Notes: generated by a model not told the origin, from the sequence alone. Positions 23,096 through 32,374 are shown, counted from the stretch's first letter. The stretch: DNA of 37,253 bases from Clostridia bacterium (GCA_017433405.1 JAFRHH010000056.1:1-37253); one strand, 5' to 3'. Numbers and translations are program-made.

Positions 23096-24580
23096 TTAAG
23101 CCCAGGGGTTTTCCGTCGGATACGGAAGTCCCTTCGGCTGGTTATAGGCAATATCGGCCACGCCCAGATACTTGAAGACTTCGAAGAGCTGTTTAGCACA
23201 GTGGGCAAAGGCAACCGCTCCATGATGCGGATAACGCTTCTGAACCAGGACATGGCGATAGAAACGCCCCATCTCTTTGATCGCAAAAATTCCGATTCCG
23301 CCAAAGGAACGGGTCGCAACCGGAAGAACCTCGCCCTCCGCGATATAGGCTTTTACATTTCCGTCGCTGTCGCACTGCAGGCGATAGAAGGTAATCGGGC
23401 TGGCCGCGATATCTCCCTCCAGCGTACCGCGCGTGAAATCCGGTTCGCTTCCTTCCGGCTCCAGCAGACGATGCTGAATCAGCTGATATTTCACTGCGCG
23501 ATCCGCGCACATCTTGCAGCTCGGCGTATTCCCGCAGTGGAAACCCATAAAGGTATCCGTCAGTGTATAGTCGTATTTTCCCTTGATATCCTCGTCATAG
23601 ATATACTGGGGAACGGAATTGTTAATATCCAGCAGCGTTACGGAATCTCCCGTCAGACAGGATCCGATATACTCACTCAGCGCCCCGTAAATATCCACTT
23701 CACAGCTGACCGGAATCCCGCGGCTCGCCAGCCGGCTGTTTACATAGCAGGGCTCAAAACCAAACTGAGAGGGGAAGGCTGGCCAGCACTTATCGGCAAA
23801 CGCAACATATTTTCTGGCGCCCTTATGCTTTTCCGCCCAATCCAGCAGGGTAATTTCAAACTGGGCCATCCGGGCGCTGAGCTCCGGATAATATTTTCCT
23901 TCGCCCATTTCCTTCGCCATTTCTTCGCAGATATCCGGAATCCGGGGATCATTCGCGTGCTCCTTATAGCTGACGAGAAGATCCAGCTCGCTGTTTTCCT
24001 CAATTTCAACACCCAGCTCATAGAGGCCCTTGATCGGGGCGTTGCAGGCAAAGAAATCCTGCGGACGCGGTCCGAAGGTAATAATCTTTAGATTCTTCAG
24101 CCCGACAATAACCCGGGCAATCGGAATAAACTCTTCAATCTTGTCCGCCAGCTCTTCCGCCGTTCCAACGGGATATTCCGGAATATATCCTTTCAAATGA
24201 CGCATTCCCAGATTATAGCTGCAGTTCAACATGCCGCAGTAGGCATCTCCGCGGCCGTTGATCAGATCTCCGTCTCCCTCTGCCGCCGCCACATACATGA
24301 CGGGCCCGTCAAAATTCTGGGCAATCAGCGTTTCAGGCGTCTCCGGCCCAAAGTTACCCAGAAAAACACAGGCCGCATTGCATTCATTTTTCTTCAGTTC
24401 TTCCACAGCCTTCAACATATCCAGCTCATTTTCGACCGTCGTCCTGATTTCAACAAAATTGAGCTTTTTCTGACCGCATTTTTCCGCGATGGCCGCTCTG
24501 CGCTTCTCACTGAGAACGATCGGGAAACAGTCACGGGAAACCGCAACCAGACCCAGCTTGATAACGGGAATGTTCTGCAT
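23096..24580 (-). CDS. L-fucose/L-arabinose isomerase family protein
   Basis: A 494-residue cytoplasmic protein related to ketol isomerases that interconvert aldoses and ketoses (fucose or arabinose type). Recognisable segments are ACVFLGNFGPETPETLIAQ near the N-terminus, then MYVAAAEGDGDLINGRGDAYCG. The metal-site region contains SCEVDIYGALSEYIGSCLTGD and LLDINNSV, FMGFHCGNTPSCKMC, and a late HHGAVAFAH. Substrate specificity cannot be told from sequence. Start ATG 24580 follows GAGGAGG by 8 bases. The gene stands alone with its own promoter, a possible operator and a terminator, so it is not in a visible sugar operon. Identification as an isomerase is fairly secure; the sugar is uncertain. 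Confidence 0.8.
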   Translation of the reverse strand: MQNIPVIKLGLVAVSRDCFPIVLSEKRRAAIAEKCGQKKLNFVEIRTTVENELDMLKAVEELKKNECNAACVFLGNFGPETPETLIAQNFDGPVMYVAAAEGDGDLINGRGDAYCGMLNCSYNLGMRHLKGYIPEYPVGTAEELADKIEEFIPIARVIVGLKNLKIITFGPRPQDFFACNAPIKGLYELGVEIEENSELDLLVSYKEHANDPRIPDICEEMAKEMGEGKYYPELSARMAQFEITLLDWAEKHKGARKYVAFADKCWPAFPSQFGFEPCYVNSRLASRGIPVSCEVDIYGALSEYIGSCLTGDSVTLLDINNSVPQYIYDEDIKGKYDYTLTDTFMGFHCGNTPSCKMCADRAVKYQLIQHRLLEPEGSEPDFTRGTLEGDIAASPITFYRLQCDSDGNVKAYIAEGEVLPVATRSFGGIGIFAIKEMGRFYRHVLVQKRYPHHGAVAFAHCAKQLFEVFKYLGVADIAYNQPKGLPYPTENPWA

Positions 24581-24615
24581 AATAATCTTTCCTCCTCATT
24601 TTCCATTTTCACCGA

Positions 24616-24680
24616 CCGTACCCATTTTTTGTACGGACTTGTTCTTTTCGTAGAATATCATTTCAAAACAGGTTCGTCAA
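24616..24680 (-). promoter_or_regulatory. Promoter and downstream palindrome for the isomerase-family gene
   Basis: On the minus strand, TTGACG (24680-24675) and TATTCT (24657-24652) are spaced by 17 bases. Just after the predicted start, CCGTAC-N9-GTACGG (24616-24636) forms a palindrome that could be a repressor operator or an mRNA hairpin. It lies about 40 bases before the start codon. Confidence 0.6.
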
Positions 24681-24815
24681 CTGCTTTCATTTTGATTTCA
24701 TTTTTCTTTTTTGTCATTTTTATTTTATCTTTCTGTAGCTTTTTCATCATATCTTTTCCCCAGCTCCCTGCCGGAATTCGCCCCGCAGATCTTTTATCCA
24801 GCTGGATTTCAGCTA

Positions 24816-24939
24816 TTTTCCACCGAAAAATTGTTTGTTCATAGAGATACTATTTGCAATTATCCACATTCAATTCATAATAATCTGTCAGATACGTTGA
24901 TTTTTAAGGGTTCTTAGCCTGTGTATAACTTGTTGATAA
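24816..24939. other. DnaA-box-like sequences downstream of recF
   Basis: In the AT-rich gap between recF and the isomerase-family gene are two strict TTATNCACA matches, TTATCCACA (24860-24868, +) and TTATACACA (24928-24920, -). Two 8-of-9 matches are also present: TTTTCCACC (24816-24824, +) and TTATCAACA (24939-24931, -). The stretch 24681-24815 is T-rich with no gene or other signal that I see. Confidence 0.55.
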
Positions 24940-24950
24940 TCTTTTAATTC

Positions 24951-26141
24951 TTATAGAAACAGAGGATCTTTCATTAAGGTTTCATGAGATGCTCTTTCCG
25001 ATTTCTCCGATTCCGGATCCATTTCAATTAACTGAACCGTTCCCTTTCCGTCCCGATGATGAACTTCAAATATTTTCTGATGAAAAGAGGAGATCGTCTC
25101 CCGATCCGTACAGGTAATAAACGTCTGATAAGAAGCGATTTCATTTATCAGACCTGCTCTTCTTCGCTGATCCAGCTCACTCATGACATCATCCAGCAAT
25201 AGTACCGGTTTTTCTCCGCTCAGTTCGTAAATCATTTTCATTTCAGCAATTTTAATGCTAAGCGCGGCGGTACGAACCTGACCCTGGGAAGCAAACATTC
25301 TCATGTTTTTTCTGTTCAGCGTAAAAATCAGATCATCCCTGTGGGGACCCGCGGAGGTCAGACCAAGCCGAATATCCTCTTCCCGGGATGATTTCAGTTC
25401 ATTCAGAAAAGCCTCGCCGATTTCTTCTTCGTTTGCTTCCTTCAGAGAACTATGATAAAGAACCGAAAGCTCCTCCTGATCCAGACCGGTAATTTTCTGA
25501 TAGCTCTCCATGGCCACCTGATTCAACCGCATAACAGTTTTTTTTCTTTCCCTGATGATCAGTTCCACCGGAGCCGCCAGGGCCTGGTCAAAATCACTCA
25601 GCCAGTCCGCAGACTTCATATTTCCCGCTTTCATCGACTTCAGGAGCGCGTTTCTCTGATCCAGACCCATTCTGTATTGCTGAAGGGCAATAAAATATCG
25701 CCTGTTGGTCTGGCTGATCATCATATCCAGAAACCGGCGGCGGGTAGAAGGACCTTCACGGATTAACCCCAGATCTTCCGGAGAAAAAATAACACACTGA
25801 AGACAGCCCATCAGTTCCGAAAACCGACTGATTTTTTTTTCGTCCAAAAAAATTGTTTTTTTTCCGGCGGGAGCAGAAGACAGCTGAACCGTTATTTTTC
25901 TTTCAGCGCCGCCCCCAAATACTTCCACCTGGCACAGAGAAGAATCATGACCAAACCGAACGGCGGACTGATCATGATTCAGGCGATGGGATTTTCCCAG
26001 AGAACAATAATGAATCGCCTCCAGAATATTTGTTTTCCCGGACCCGTTCGCTCCGAAAAATACGTTCACTCCATCGGAAGGAATCAGGTTCAGATGATCA
26101 TAATTCCGGAAATTCGTCAGGATAATCTTCTGAACGATCAT
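24951..26141 (-). CDS. recF: DNA replication and repair protein RecF
   Basis: A 396-residue SMC-like ATPase that loads RecA at single-strand gaps with RecO and RecR. It has an N-terminal LTNFRNYDHLNL, Walker A GANGSGKTNILEAIHYCS, the RecF signature and Walker B region LLLDDVMSELDQRRR, and a final TCTDRE segment. Residues after about 370 form a charged extension beyond the usual end. ATG 26141 is 21 bases after the dnaN stop with only a weak purine stretch before it, so translation is likely coupled to dnaN. The dnaN-recF order is the usual one near bacterial replication origins. Confidence 0.97.
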   Translation of the reverse strand: MIVQKIILTNFRNYDHLNLIPSDGVNVFFGANGSGKTNILEAIHYCSLGKSHRLNHDQSAVRFGHDSSLCQVEVFGGGAERKITVQLSSAPAGKKTIFLDEKKISRFSELMGCLQCVIFSPEDLGLIREGPSTRRRFLDMMISQTNRRYFIALQQYRMGLDQRNALLKSMKAGNMKSADWLSDFDQALAAPVELIIRERKKTVMRLNQVAMESYQKITGLDQEELSVLYHSSLKEANEEEIGEAFLNELKSSREEDIRLGLTSAGPHRDDLIFTLNRKNMRMFASQGQVRTAALSIKIAEMKMIYELSGEKPVLLLDDVMSELDQRRRAGLINEIASYQTFITCTDRETISSFHQKIFEVHHRDGKGTVQLIEMDPESEKSERASHETLMKDPLFL

Positions 26142-26162
26142 GGTTTTTCTATTCTTGTCAAT

Positions 26163-27277
26163 TTACTGGAATACCCTGACGGGAAGAACCAGATACAGAT
26201 ACTGATCCCCCTGCTGGGGAACAACTACACAGGGCGCCACACTGGAATTAAAACGCATGCACAGATGATCATCCGTCACGTTGCGGATCACGTCTATAAT
26301 ATATCGCGCATTAAAAGCAATATCCAGATCCTGACCATTCAGGGATATTTCCATCTCTTCCTCCACATTTCCCATTTCAGCGTTGGAAGTGATTTTCAGT
26401 ACATTTTTGCGGAAGGACATCTTAATCATGTTATTTTTCCTTCCCTGGCCATCAGACTGGCTCTGTCAATCGCGTCCTGGACAGCACTCTTTTCGGCAAG
26501 CGCCTCCACAGTAAACTGACTTGGAATAATCCGCCGGTAATCAATATATTCCCCACTCAGCAGCGTACTGTAAAGACAGATATTCCCAAAGCTGAACTCT
26601 ACACGTCCGGCTTCCACCATCATTGTACAGAAGGCATCGTCATCCGGAAGAATACGGGCCAGCTCGTTAATGACCTTTCCCGGAATAATCGCGGAAATCA
26701 TATCCATCCCTTCCGGCAGTTCAAAGGGCTGAAAAAGCTTTTGCAGCGCCAGCCGAAATCCGTCAAGAGCAACCAGGCGCGCTTCAGTCCTGCTGATTTC
26801 AAGCAGGCAGCCTGTCAAAATCGGCCTGCTTTCATCGCTTGCAATCGCAAAACTGACATGACTTATCATATCCTTCAACTTTTTTTGAGGAATCTTCACC
26901 TTAATCCCCTGGATCATCCTGTTCACCGTCGGATATTCCATGGGATCCATCACCGCAAGGGTACTGCGGTTTTTCATGCAGCGAATAGTGGCTGAACGGC
27001 CATCCTCTGCCTGAATCATTACCGATCCGGAAGGCATCTTTCGAATCAGCTCCGTAATCATGCGCCCGGGAAGAACCGTTTCCCCCTCTTCCGAAATGTC
27101 AGAGGCATTCATATATTCGATCACCAGGGAGCCATCCGAACAGGTCATGGTGACCCGTCCATCCTTGGCGGAAAACAGAACTCCTTCCAGTATTTGTTTG
27201 GCAGGGCGGGCAGACAGGGCCCTGGTCACTGTGTTCAGACCTTCGATCATATCCTGGGTATTCATGATGAATTTCAT
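26163..27277 (-). CDS. dnaN: DNA polymerase III beta subunit (sliding clamp), frame broken near the 3' end
   Basis: The sliding clamp that tethers the replicative polymerase to DNA. The first frame (ATG 27277, AAGGA ribosome binding site) runs 283 residues from MKFIMNTQDMIEGLNTVTRAL through domains I and II and into domain III, then stops at 26426 with EGKIT. The rest of domain III (MIKMSFRKNVLKITSNAEMGNVEEE ... LVLPVRVFQ, 88 residues) is in the next frame starting at ATG 26429, overlapping by ATGA. Frames join correctly as REGKNN-MIKM if one base is added or one -1 shift occurs at an A5 run (26438-26434 on the plus strand). The joined length (about 370 residues) is normal. Because the clamp is essential, a sequence error in the homopolymer or a recoding event is more likely than a true pseudogene. 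Confidence 0.9.
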
Positions 27278-27637
27278 AATAATCCTTCTTTCGATCAGAT
27301 GCTCACGTTTCCTGTTTCTGATGATTTACTCTTTAAAATAATATCGTTATCATATTAGAGCCTGTGAATCCTGTGGAAAAAGTTTCAGGCATTGAGATAA
27401 AAGCGTTCCATGAAAAAAAGAAAGTGGAAAAAAAGCGTAAAACCGGTCATCTCTGTTGATATTCGATTCGGGCTGAGCTAAATCCTTCCCGAAAATAAAG
27501 GCTTTCGAAAGGGTTTGAACATAAATTGAAATCAGAATACACCTCCCGAAGCAGCAGTCACAGCAAAAAAAATTCTGGAAAAAAGGATATTCACAGACTT
27601 ATTCTGTCTGTGTGAAAAACATGCACAGGAAACAAAA
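27278..27637. other. Intergenic region between pgsA and dnaN with DnaA-box-like 9-mers
   Basis: No gene is visible here. TTTTCCACA (27380-27372, -) and TTTTTCACA (27619-27611, -) match TTWTNCACA, with near matches at 27424 and 27588. A hairpin CACAGAC/GTCTGTG (27592-27598/27606-27612), followed on the minus strand by a T-run about seven bases later, may terminate pgsA transcription. In many Bacillota dnaA would lie here; it is absent. An AT-rich stretch at 27330-27360 probably contains the dnaN promoter, but I cannot place it with confidence. Confidence 0.5.
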
Positions 27638-28171
27638 TCACGAATTTCCAAATACATAGATGTTTCTTCGAAAATAATCCACACCGGAAATCAGCGTCAT
27701 CACCACAGCCAGAATCAGCAGGATGGATCCGGCCCAATGAGAAAAAGCGGGGCGCTGCAGAATCATAATGCATATAATCAGCAGCATCTGTGAAACCGTT
27801 TTCATTTTACCCAGGGGAGATGCTGCAATCACCGTATTTTTCGTGACTGCGATCAGGCGCAGTCCGTCTACGCTGAGTTCTCTGGCGAGAATAATAATGA
27901 CAGCCCAGGGTGGAAGAAATCCCTGATAAATCAGCATGATCATCGTTGAGAGGACCAGCAGTTTATCCGCGATCGGATCAATAAAACGACCGAAATCGGT
28001 AACGAGCCCGCGTTTTCTGGCAATATGTCCATCCAGAAAATCTGTCAGGGAGGCCATGACAAAGAAGATCAGGGCGGCCCACTGGCAGGATCGGTCCGGG
28101 TTCATCATAAGAACGACGATGACGGGAATGCAAAGAACCCGAAGAATGCTGAGTTTGTTCGGCAGGTTCAA
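27638..28171 (-). CDS. pgsA: CDP-diacylglycerol--glycerol-3-phosphate 3-phosphatidyltransferase
   Basis: A 177-residue membrane enzyme that makes phosphatidylglycerophosphate, the first committed step to phosphatidylglycerol. It carries the CDP-alcohol phosphotransferase signature DG-x2-AR-x8-G-x3-D-x3-D (DGHIARKRGLVTDFGRFIDPIAD, about 47-69) and several hydrophobic helices. The start is TTG 28171, overlapping the rimO stop by four bases (TTGA), with AAGGGGG about seven bases upstream inside rimO. This indicates translational coupling with rimO, a pairing common in Clostridia. It may end at the hairpin at 27592-27612. Confidence 0.95.
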   Translation of the reverse strand: MNLPNKLSILRVLCIPVIVVLMMNPDRSCQWAALIFFVMASLTDFLDGHIARKRGLVTDFGRFIDPIADKLLVLSTMIMLIYQGFLPPWAVIIILARELSVDGLRLIAVTKNTVIAASPLGKMKTVSQMLLIICIMILQRPAFSHWAGSILLILAVVMTLISGVDYFRRNIYVFGNS

Positions 28172-29484
28172 ATGATAACCCCCTTCAGATCATAGATGTC
28201 CGAGGCTGTAATTCTCGCCCGTACAAAGCTTCCTGTTTGAGGAGAGGAGCCATTACCACGAAGAATAATCCGGCCATCTATTTCCGGTGCTTCCCGCGCG
28301 CTTCTTCCAATCCATTCATCCGGACCTGCGGTACCGGTGATCAGAACGGTTTCCTCCCGATTGATTCTGCTTCTGTTTTTTCTTTCCGAAATCTTCTGCT
28401 GGAGGCGCATCAGCCGGTCCAGTCTGTCTTCGGCAATTTCCTTGGGAATCTGATCGGGCATTTTAGCGGCCGGGGTTCCATCTTCGGGTGAATAAACAAA
28501 AGCGCCGAGCCGATCAAATTCCGTTTCTTCCACAAAATCCAATAATTCCTGGAATTGATCCTCTGTTTCCCCGGGAAAACCGACGATGAGGCTGGTTCGA
28601 AGCGTCAGATTCCTGGATTTTGCACCTTTTATCGCGTTCAGAATATCCGACCTGGTTCCCCTTCTGTGCATCCTGCGGAGAATTTCGTCATGAATATGCT
28701 GGATCGGAATATCCAGATAGGGACAAATATTCGGAGTATCTGCAAGAACATCCAGTAAATCTTCTCCCGTTTCATCCGGATAACAGTAGAGAACACGAAG
28801 CCAGTCAACCCCGGAGATGGCGGCAGCTTTCTTCATCAGATCCGGCAGCATGGAGCGCGATCCATGATCCATTCCGTAACGGGTTGTATCCTGAGCGATC
28901 AGAATATGTTCCCGGACTCCCTGGTCGACAAGATGTCTGATTTCATTCAGAATCAGAGCTTCATCGCGGCTTCGGTAGGGACCGCGGATAGAGGGAATCG
29001 CGCAGAAAGTACAACAGTTGGAGCATCCTTCCCCAATCCGAATATATGCAGAATAAAAAGGGGTAGATAAAAGACGGTTATGCTCGGGAATCGACCAGTT
29101 ATCCTGGCAGGCTGATATTCTTTTTCCAGCCAGGGCCTGACGAATCAGCTCCGGAAGTCTTTCATACTGATTTACGCCCAGAAACAGATCCACTTCGGGA
29201 AGTGCGTCCAGCAGTTCCTTTTCATACCTTTGGATCAGGCAGCCGGAAGCGATCAGCAGAATACACTTACCGGTTTTTTTGTAGCTTGCCATCTCCAAAA
29301 TAGAGTCAATCGATTCCTGTTTTGCAGATTCTATAAAACCGCAGGTGTTCACAAAGAGAATATCCGCCTGAGACGGATCGGAGGTTATGGTAAATCCATT
29401 TTCAGATAAAAGGCTAAGGGCAATTTCCGTATCCACGCGGTTTTTGTTACAGCCGAGAGATACGGTTCCAACGGAATATGGCAT
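28168..29484 (-). CDS. rimO: Ribosomal protein S12 methylthiotransferase
   Basis: A 438-residue radical-SAM enzyme that adds a methylthio group to an aspartate of ribosomal protein S12. The N-terminal domain starts VGTVSLGCNKNRVDTE with the first iron-sulfur cysteines (GCNKN, FVNTCGF, IASGCL). The radical SAM motif CxxxCxxC is GEGCSNCCTFCAIPSIRGPYRSR (about 148-160), and a C-terminal TRAM domain follows. ATG 29484 was chosen over an upstream in-frame start because AAGGAGGT lies five bases before it and the family begins there. It is the first gene of a rimO-pgsA operon; no convincing -35/-10 pair was found upstream. Confidence 0.95.
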   Translation of the reverse strand: MPYSVGTVSLGCNKNRVDTEIALSLLSENGFTITSDPSQADILFVNTCGFIESAKQESIDSILEMASYKKTGKCILLIASGCLIQRYEKELLDALPEVDLFLGVNQYERLPELIRQALAGKRISACQDNWSIPEHNRLLSTPFYSAYIRIGEGCSNCCTFCAIPSIRGPYRSRDEALILNEIRHLVDQGVREHILIAQDTTRYGMDHGSRSMLPDLMKKAAAISGVDWLRVLYCYPDETGEDLLDVLADTPNICPYLDIPIQHIHDEILRRMHRRGTRSDILNAIKGAKSRNLTLRTSLIVGFPGETEDQFQELLDFVEETEFDRLGAFVYSPEDGTPAAKMPDQIPKEIAEDRLDRLMRLQQKISERKNRSRINREETVLITGTAGPDEWIGRSAREAPEIDGRIILRGNGSSPQTGSFVRARITASDIYDLKGVII

Positions 29485-29584
29485 GAAAGACCTCCTTCTG
29501 TCCTGCGCGGCGCGATAAGCCTGATTCATCATGTATTTCCGGGAATGCTCAAAGTATATCATGTTTCAAAAGTTTTGAAAAGAA

Positions 29585-29614
29585 TGGACAGAAAGGGAAA
29601 AAAGCCGATATAAT
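29585..29614 (+). promoter_or_regulatory. Promoter for polA
   Basis: TGGACA (29585-29590), an 18-base spacer and TATAAT (29609-29614). The predicted start near 29621 puts repeat copy E inside the polA leader. Confidence 0.6.
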
Positions 29615-29643
29615 AGGGCTGACAGGGTGATCATGGAGGCGGG

Positions 29644-29739
29644 CAACAGCTTTGTTCGCGATCTGCGGTGGCGGGAACGGTATCATAATCGTCATTTAGA
29701 CAGAAGAACAGACGCGAACTGGTATTCAGTTGAGGAAGG
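29644..29739 (+). repeat. SD-carrying repeat, copy E (diverged) in the polA leader
   Basis: CTTTGTTCGCG, then GCGGGAACGGTATCATAATCGTCATTTAGACAGAAGAACAGACGCGAACTGGTATTCAG aligns to the family over its length but with decayed stems. It ends in GAGGAAGG (29732-29739), which is 13 bases before the polA ATG and the only ribosome-binding candidate. Confidence 0.65.
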
Positions 29740-29752
29740 AAACGGTTGAAAT

Positions 29753-32323
29753 ATGAAAGATACTTTTTTGATTGTCGATGGAAACAGCTTGATGCATCGG
29801 GCGTTTCATGCATTGCCGCTGATGGATGCGGACGGAATCTATACCAATGCAATATATGGTTTTTTTTCCATGCTGCTGAAAGTACTGGAGGAAGAAAAGG
29901 TTCAGTATCTTGCCATCTGTTTTGACGAGCATGGACCTACTTTCAGACATAAGGCCTATGCGGATTATAAAGCCGGGAGAGCAGAGACGCCGCCGGAATT
30001 ACGGCAGCAGTTTACGACCATCCATCAGCTGCTGGATGAAATGGGAATAAAAACATTTTCTCTTGCGGGATGGGAAGCGGATGACCTGCTCGGAACCCTG
30101 AGCCGGAAGGGAGTTGAAGCAGGAGCTGCGCCGCTTTTGCTGACCGGGGACAGGGACGCGCTTCAGCTTGTTGGCGGTGGTACTGAACTGATGTTTACCA
30201 GAAAGGGAATCACGGATACGATTCGCTTTACGCCTTCGAAAGTCTATGAGGAATATGGTTTTACACCGGAGCAGGTCACGGACTGGAAAGGTCTGGCGGG
30301 TGACAGCAGCGATCATATCCCGGGTGTTCCGGGGGTTGGGGATAAAACCGCGGTTCGCCTGCTTCAGGAGTATGGCAATCTGGACAATATTTTTAAAAAC
30401 ATCGCCGGAATCAAGGGAAAGCTGGGAGAAAAACTGACAACATGGGAAGCACAGGCCAGAATGAGCAAGGATCTTGCGACAATCCGACGGGATGCTCCTG
30501 TCGCGTTCAGCCTGGATGAGTGTTCAGTTCCGGATTTAAAAAAAGGGATTGGCGCCCTGAAAAAGCTGAAGTTGAACAGTATTATCAGGAGAATCAGCGG
30601 ATGCGATGAAAAAGAATCCGGAGAAGAGAGTAAATCTGTTCCAGTTCTGACGTTTCGTGAGGCGCAAATGATCGGGAACGGGGAGCAGCTTCAGAAATGG
30701 CTGGATCAGCGGAAGATAGAAGAAATGGCGGTTTGTCTTTTTGAAACAGATTTTGCCATTTCAATGGCCTGTGAAAATGGGGAGAGGGCTGTGATTCCAC
30801 TCCAGGGGGATCTGATGACTCCCGGAATGGATCCCGTCAGTGTTTTCAGAATCATCGGAAAAAAAATCAAAGAGCAGCCCTTTGTTGTGCACCATATCAA
30901 AAAATGGCTTCATCTTTTCAGTAAAATGGGATCCGAACTTCCGGAGACGGTGGAGTGGGATACGATGCTCGGCGCTTATTTGCTCAATCCTCAGGAAAAA
31001 AGCTACCGGTTGAAGGCCCTGCTTCCGGATCTGGACGAGGATGCTGCGGCTGTTTGCTCGCTGTATGTCTGGCAAAGGAAACAAGTGGAAAGAAATGGCA
31101 TGTATTCTTTGTTAAAAGAAGTGGAAATTCCGCTCAGTTTCGTGCTGTTTGAAATGGAAAGAGAAGGATTTACAGTCGATGCTGACAGACTGCGAAATCT
31201 CGGAAAACAGTATACGCAGGAAATCGAAATTTGCAGAAAGCAGGTGATTTCCGCGACGGGAGGACATTCCTTTAATCTGAACAGCCCTCAACAACTTGGG
31301 GAAGTTCTTTTCGAAAAGATGAATCTTCCTCATGGAAAGAAAACCTCGAAAGGATATTCTACCTCGGCGGAAATTCTGGAGGGACTTCGATTTGAGGCTC
31401 CCGAAGTGATTGAGCCGCTGCTCCGATACCGCCAGCTGATGAAACTCAATGGAACTTATGTGGAGGGATTGATTCCCCTGATTGATGAAAAGGGACGGGT
31501 TCATTCTTATTTTGATCAGGTTGCGACAGCAACGGGACGAATCAGCTCCTCTGAACCAAACCTTCAGAATATTCCCGTTCGAAGTGAAGAAGGGAAGGAA
31601 ATCCGGGAGGCTTTTATTCCAAGAAGCGGATGGATTCTGCTGGACGCGGATTACAGCCAGATTGAACTGAGGCTGATGGCTCACTTCAGTGAAGACCCTG
31701 CCCTGATCGATGCTTTTCAAAAGGATGAGGATATTCACGCAAGAACGGCCAGTGAGATCTTTGAGGTTCCGCTGGAATGGGTTACTCCGGAAATGCGCAG
31801 CCGGGCCAAAGCTGTTAACTTTGGAATTATTTATGGGATCAGCGGCTTTGGGTTAAGCCGAAATACGGGAATCAGCCGGCGGGAAGCGGAAGATTTTATT
31901 GGCCGGTATTTTAAAAAATATCCCGGTGTTAAGCGGTTTATGGATCAGACAGTTTCACAGGGAATGGATACAGGCTATGCTGAAACGATGATGGGGCGAA
32001 GACGCTACCTGCCTGAATTAAAAAGTACCAAGGCGCCCATACGGGAGTTCGGAAAAAGAGCCGCCATGAATACGCCCGTTCAGGGAACAGCCGCGGATAT
32101 TATCAAGCTGGCGATGGTTCATGTGGATCAGACCCTGAAGGCGCATCATCTGAAAAGCAAGCTGATTTTACAGGTACATGATGAACTGCTGCTGGAATGT
32201 CCCCCGGAGGAAGTGAAAAAGGCTGCCCTGTTACTGCAGGAAGCCATGGAAAAGGTGATACAGCTGAGAGTACCGCTGAAGGCGGAGGTTCACAGCGGGC
32301 TGAGCTGGGCTGAAGCCAAATAA
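29753..32323 (+). CDS. polA: DNA polymerase I
   Basis: An 856-residue polymerase for gap filling and Okazaki-fragment processing. An N-terminal 5'-3' exonuclease (about 1-290: LIVDGNSLMHRAFHALP, LLTGDRDALQL, GVPGVGDKTA) is followed by a middle domain whose proofreading residues are missing. The DxE motif of 3'-5' exonucleases is replaced by LFETDF, and the other acidic motifs are absent, as in many Bacillota. The polymerase domain has motif A LDADYSQIELR (about 632), motif B RAKAVNFGIIYG (about 683) and motif C QVHDELLLE (about 808). Start ATG 29753. It is preceded by its own promoter and repeat copy E. Confidence 0.97.
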   Translation: MKDTFLIVDGNSLMHRAFHALPLMDADGIYTNAIYGFFSMLLKVLEEEKVQYLAICFDEHGPTFRHKAYADYKAGRAETPPELRQQFTTIHQLLDEMGIKTFSLAGWEADDLLGTLSRKGVEAGAAPLLLTGDRDALQLVGGGTELMFTRKGITDTIRFTPSKVYEEYGFTPEQVTDWKGLAGDSSDHIPGVPGVGDKTAVRLLQEYGNLDNIFKNIAGIKGKLGEKLTTWEAQARMSKDLATIRRDAPVAFSLDECSVPDLKKGIGALKKLKLNSIIRRISGCDEKESGEESKSVPVLTFREAQMIGNGEQLQKWLDQRKIEEMAVCLFETDFAISMACENGERAVIPLQGDLMTPGMDPVSVFRIIGKKIKEQPFVVHHIKKWLHLFSKMGSELPETVEWDTMLGAYLLNPQEKSYRLKALLPDLDEDAAAVCSLYVWQRKQVERNGMYSLLKEVEIPLSFVLFEMEREGFTVDADRLRNLGKQYTQEIEICRKQVISATGGHSFNLNSPQQLGEVLFEKMNLPHGKKTSKGYSTSAEILEGLRFEAPEVIEPLLRYRQLMKLNGTYVEGLIPLIDEKGRVHSYFDQVATATGRISSSEPNLQNIPVRSEEGKEIREAFIPRSGWILLDADYSQIELRLMAHFSEDPALIDAFQKDEDIHARTASEIFEVPLEWVTPEMRSRAKAVNFGIIYGISGFGLSRNTGISRREAEDFIGRYFKKYPGVKRFMDQTVSQGMDTGYAETMMGRRRYLPELKSTKAPIREFGKRAAMNTPVQGTAADIIKLAMVHVDQTLKAHHLKSKLILQVHDELLLECPPEEVKKAALLLQEAMEKVIQLRVPLKAEVHSGLSWAEAK

Positions 32324-32345
32324 AGGCGGGCCAGAGGAGCTTTCA

Positions 32346-32374
32346 TTGACTTTTACAGATTTAAATGGTAAAGT
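32346..32374 (+). promoter_or_regulatory. Promoter for the FakA-like small gene
   Basis: TTGACT (32346-32351), 17 bases, TAAAGT (32369-32374) with an extended TGG before it. Repeat copy F, starting at 32401, would be inside the transcript leader. Confidence 0.65.

Noticed and set aside
26163-26429. Separate small gene encoding an 88-residue protein
   Set aside because: Its sequence is the continuation of domain III of the sliding clamp, so it is treated as part of dnaN.
27592-27619. Inverted DnaA-box pair near pgsA as a sure origin element
   Set aside because: The same bases form a CACAGAC/GTCTGTG hairpin with a nearby T-run on the pgsA strand, so a terminator explains them at least as well.
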